Source of the DNA: an uncultured Clostridia bacterium | GTDB lineage: Bacteria > Bacillota > Clostridia > Lachnospirales > CAG-274 | Length of the DNA stretch: 22,867 nucleotides | Reading direction: 5' to 3' | NCBI GenBank assembly: GCA_910579745.1 | Contig: CAJTVH010000049.1 | Coordinates: 1 to 22,867, forward strand | Shown here: piece after piece, positions 22,359-22,867 of the stretch | How the letters are laid out: every line of letters begins with the position of its first letter | Numbering within the stretch: position 1 is the first letter of the stretch | Notes under the pieces: generated by a model | Told to the model about the DNA's origin: nothing | What the model saw: only the letters and a program-made list of their open reading frames with translations | Database searches by the model: none | Position numbers and translations under genes: made by a program

Positions 22359-22452
22359 CTTATGTAGAGAAAGCACTTATGTAAAGAGAATGGGTAAATC
22401 TTTCATAATACCGAGAGATTTACCCATTTTTATATATCAAAACTTTACATAA
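22359..22452. repeat. Nested direct and inverted repeats upstream of integrase remnant
   Basis: CTTATGTAGAGA (22359-22370) recurs as CTTATGTAAAGA (22376-22387), 17 bp on. TTATGTAAAG (22377-22386) is also inverted as CTTTACATAA (22443-22452). Inside that outer pair a 13-bp perfect stem, AATGGGTAAATCT (22389-22401) with AGATTTACCCATT (22416-22428), is followed by TTTATATAT and could act as a terminator on the plus strand. Placed just before a tyrosine recombinase gene, the outer repeats may be recombinase-binding sites at an element end. Confidence 0.6.
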
Positions 22453-22504
22453 CACATAGGCAGTTCATCTCCTGACGATATACTTGGCACAGGAGGTGTT
22501 CAAA

Positions 22505-22867
22505 ATGGAAACTAAAAAAATCACGAACCTTGAGGAACTAATTAACCAAACAAAACAGAACCTGAAAGACACAGGATACAGCTCAACGTCCCTCTGCGTG
22601 CATGGGAAAATATGGAGAGAGCTTTCCGAATATCTTTCCTCTAAAGGGATTGCATCCTATGCGCCAGTAAATGGTCTGGATTAAATATGGCAGGCCGCAG
22701 ACTGACAGCAGCTATGTGTTTGTCAAGCATAAAGCCCCTTTTGAAAAAGCCGTGTCTTTTTATTGCGTCATGTCTGTATGTATCAGCAACGCAGGTATCA
22801 GCGTGGGAAAAAACGTCAGCCACGGGCTGCATATACTCCGCCACACACTGGCGAGTGAACTGGTGCG
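22505..22867 (+). pseudogene. Tyrosine recombinase (integrase), internally deleted and cut by the window end
   Basis: The first 59 codons form the N-terminal core-binding domain of a clostridial integrase (TNLEELINQTKQNLKDTGYSS, then KIWRELSEYLSSKGI), starting at ATG 22505 with AGGAGG upstream and stopping at TAA 22682-22684. From about 22675, in a different frame, catalytic-domain sequence follows: IKYGRPQTDSSYVFVKHKAPF, then SNAGISVGKNVSHGLHILRHTLASELV, with the HxLRH box. The middle of the protein, including the first catalytic Arg, is missing. The enzyme cannot be active as it stands, although the C-terminal piece continues past the window. It probably marks the end of an integrated element. 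Confidence 0.85.

Noticed and set aside
22343..22452. CRISPR-like repeats near the integrase remnant
   Set aside because: Only two short direct repeats plus inverted copies exist, with no regular spacers and no cas genes in the window.

Overview
The window looks like an accessory (genomic-island or integrative-element) region of a low-to-moderate-GC Firmicute, most likely a gut-type clostridium. The grounds are strong AGGAGG-type ribosome binding sites, frequent TTG and GTG starts, ImmA/IrrE peptidases, a Spo0A-C-like mini-protein with 0A boxes, and relatives of clostridial mobile-element genes. No housekeeping gene, rRNA, tRNA or CRISPR array was seen.

Layout. (1) 1-2425 is a scarred mobile-element edge. 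An IS5-family element enters from the left and abuts a small zinc-ribbon gene. Next come, all on the minus strand, an ImmA-like peptidase, two small genes (one resembling a degenerate UmuD/S24 fold) and the C-terminal stump of a Y-family polymerase (UmuC). The stump meets the tail of an unidentified plus-strand gene near 2150. (2) 2426-2959 is a solitary plus-strand ImmA/IrrE gene ending in a two-way terminator. (3) 2996-17618 is one long minus-strand block that looks like a defence island. In transcription order it holds hsdM, hsdS, an AlbA_2 (Schlafen-like) gene, hsdR, a McrB-like AAA+ GTPase with an extra EVE-like domain, mcrC, a membrane protein with conserved-looking His motifs, a glycine/alanine-zipper protein, a coiled-coil J-domain protein, a HIRAN protein and a protein ending in a sigma-70 region-4-like HTH. 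Genes overlap or lie within 100 bp, so most may share a transcript. (4) 17715-19853 is a regulatory segment: a small Cro/C1 HTH gene with a good promoter, a Spo0A-C-like mini-protein under two 0A boxes, a SinR-like XRE regulator and, divergently, a SLOG-family gene with an overlapping unknown partner. (5) 19893-22299 is an ABC transporter/tandem-HTH MerR cassette sitting between two perfect 43-bp direct repeats, each carrying the same terminator. (6) 22342-22867 holds nested inverted repeats and a tyrosine recombinase broken by an internal deletion.

The strongest candidate for an undescribed system is the five-gene set at 2996-7878 (His-motif membrane protein, Gly-zipper protein, J-domain protein, HIRAN protein, sigma4-like protein). 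It directly follows type I and McrBC restriction genes. A membrane-acting effector with a chaperone-like and DNA-end-sensing arm is a reasonable inference, but it is not shown by the sequence alone.
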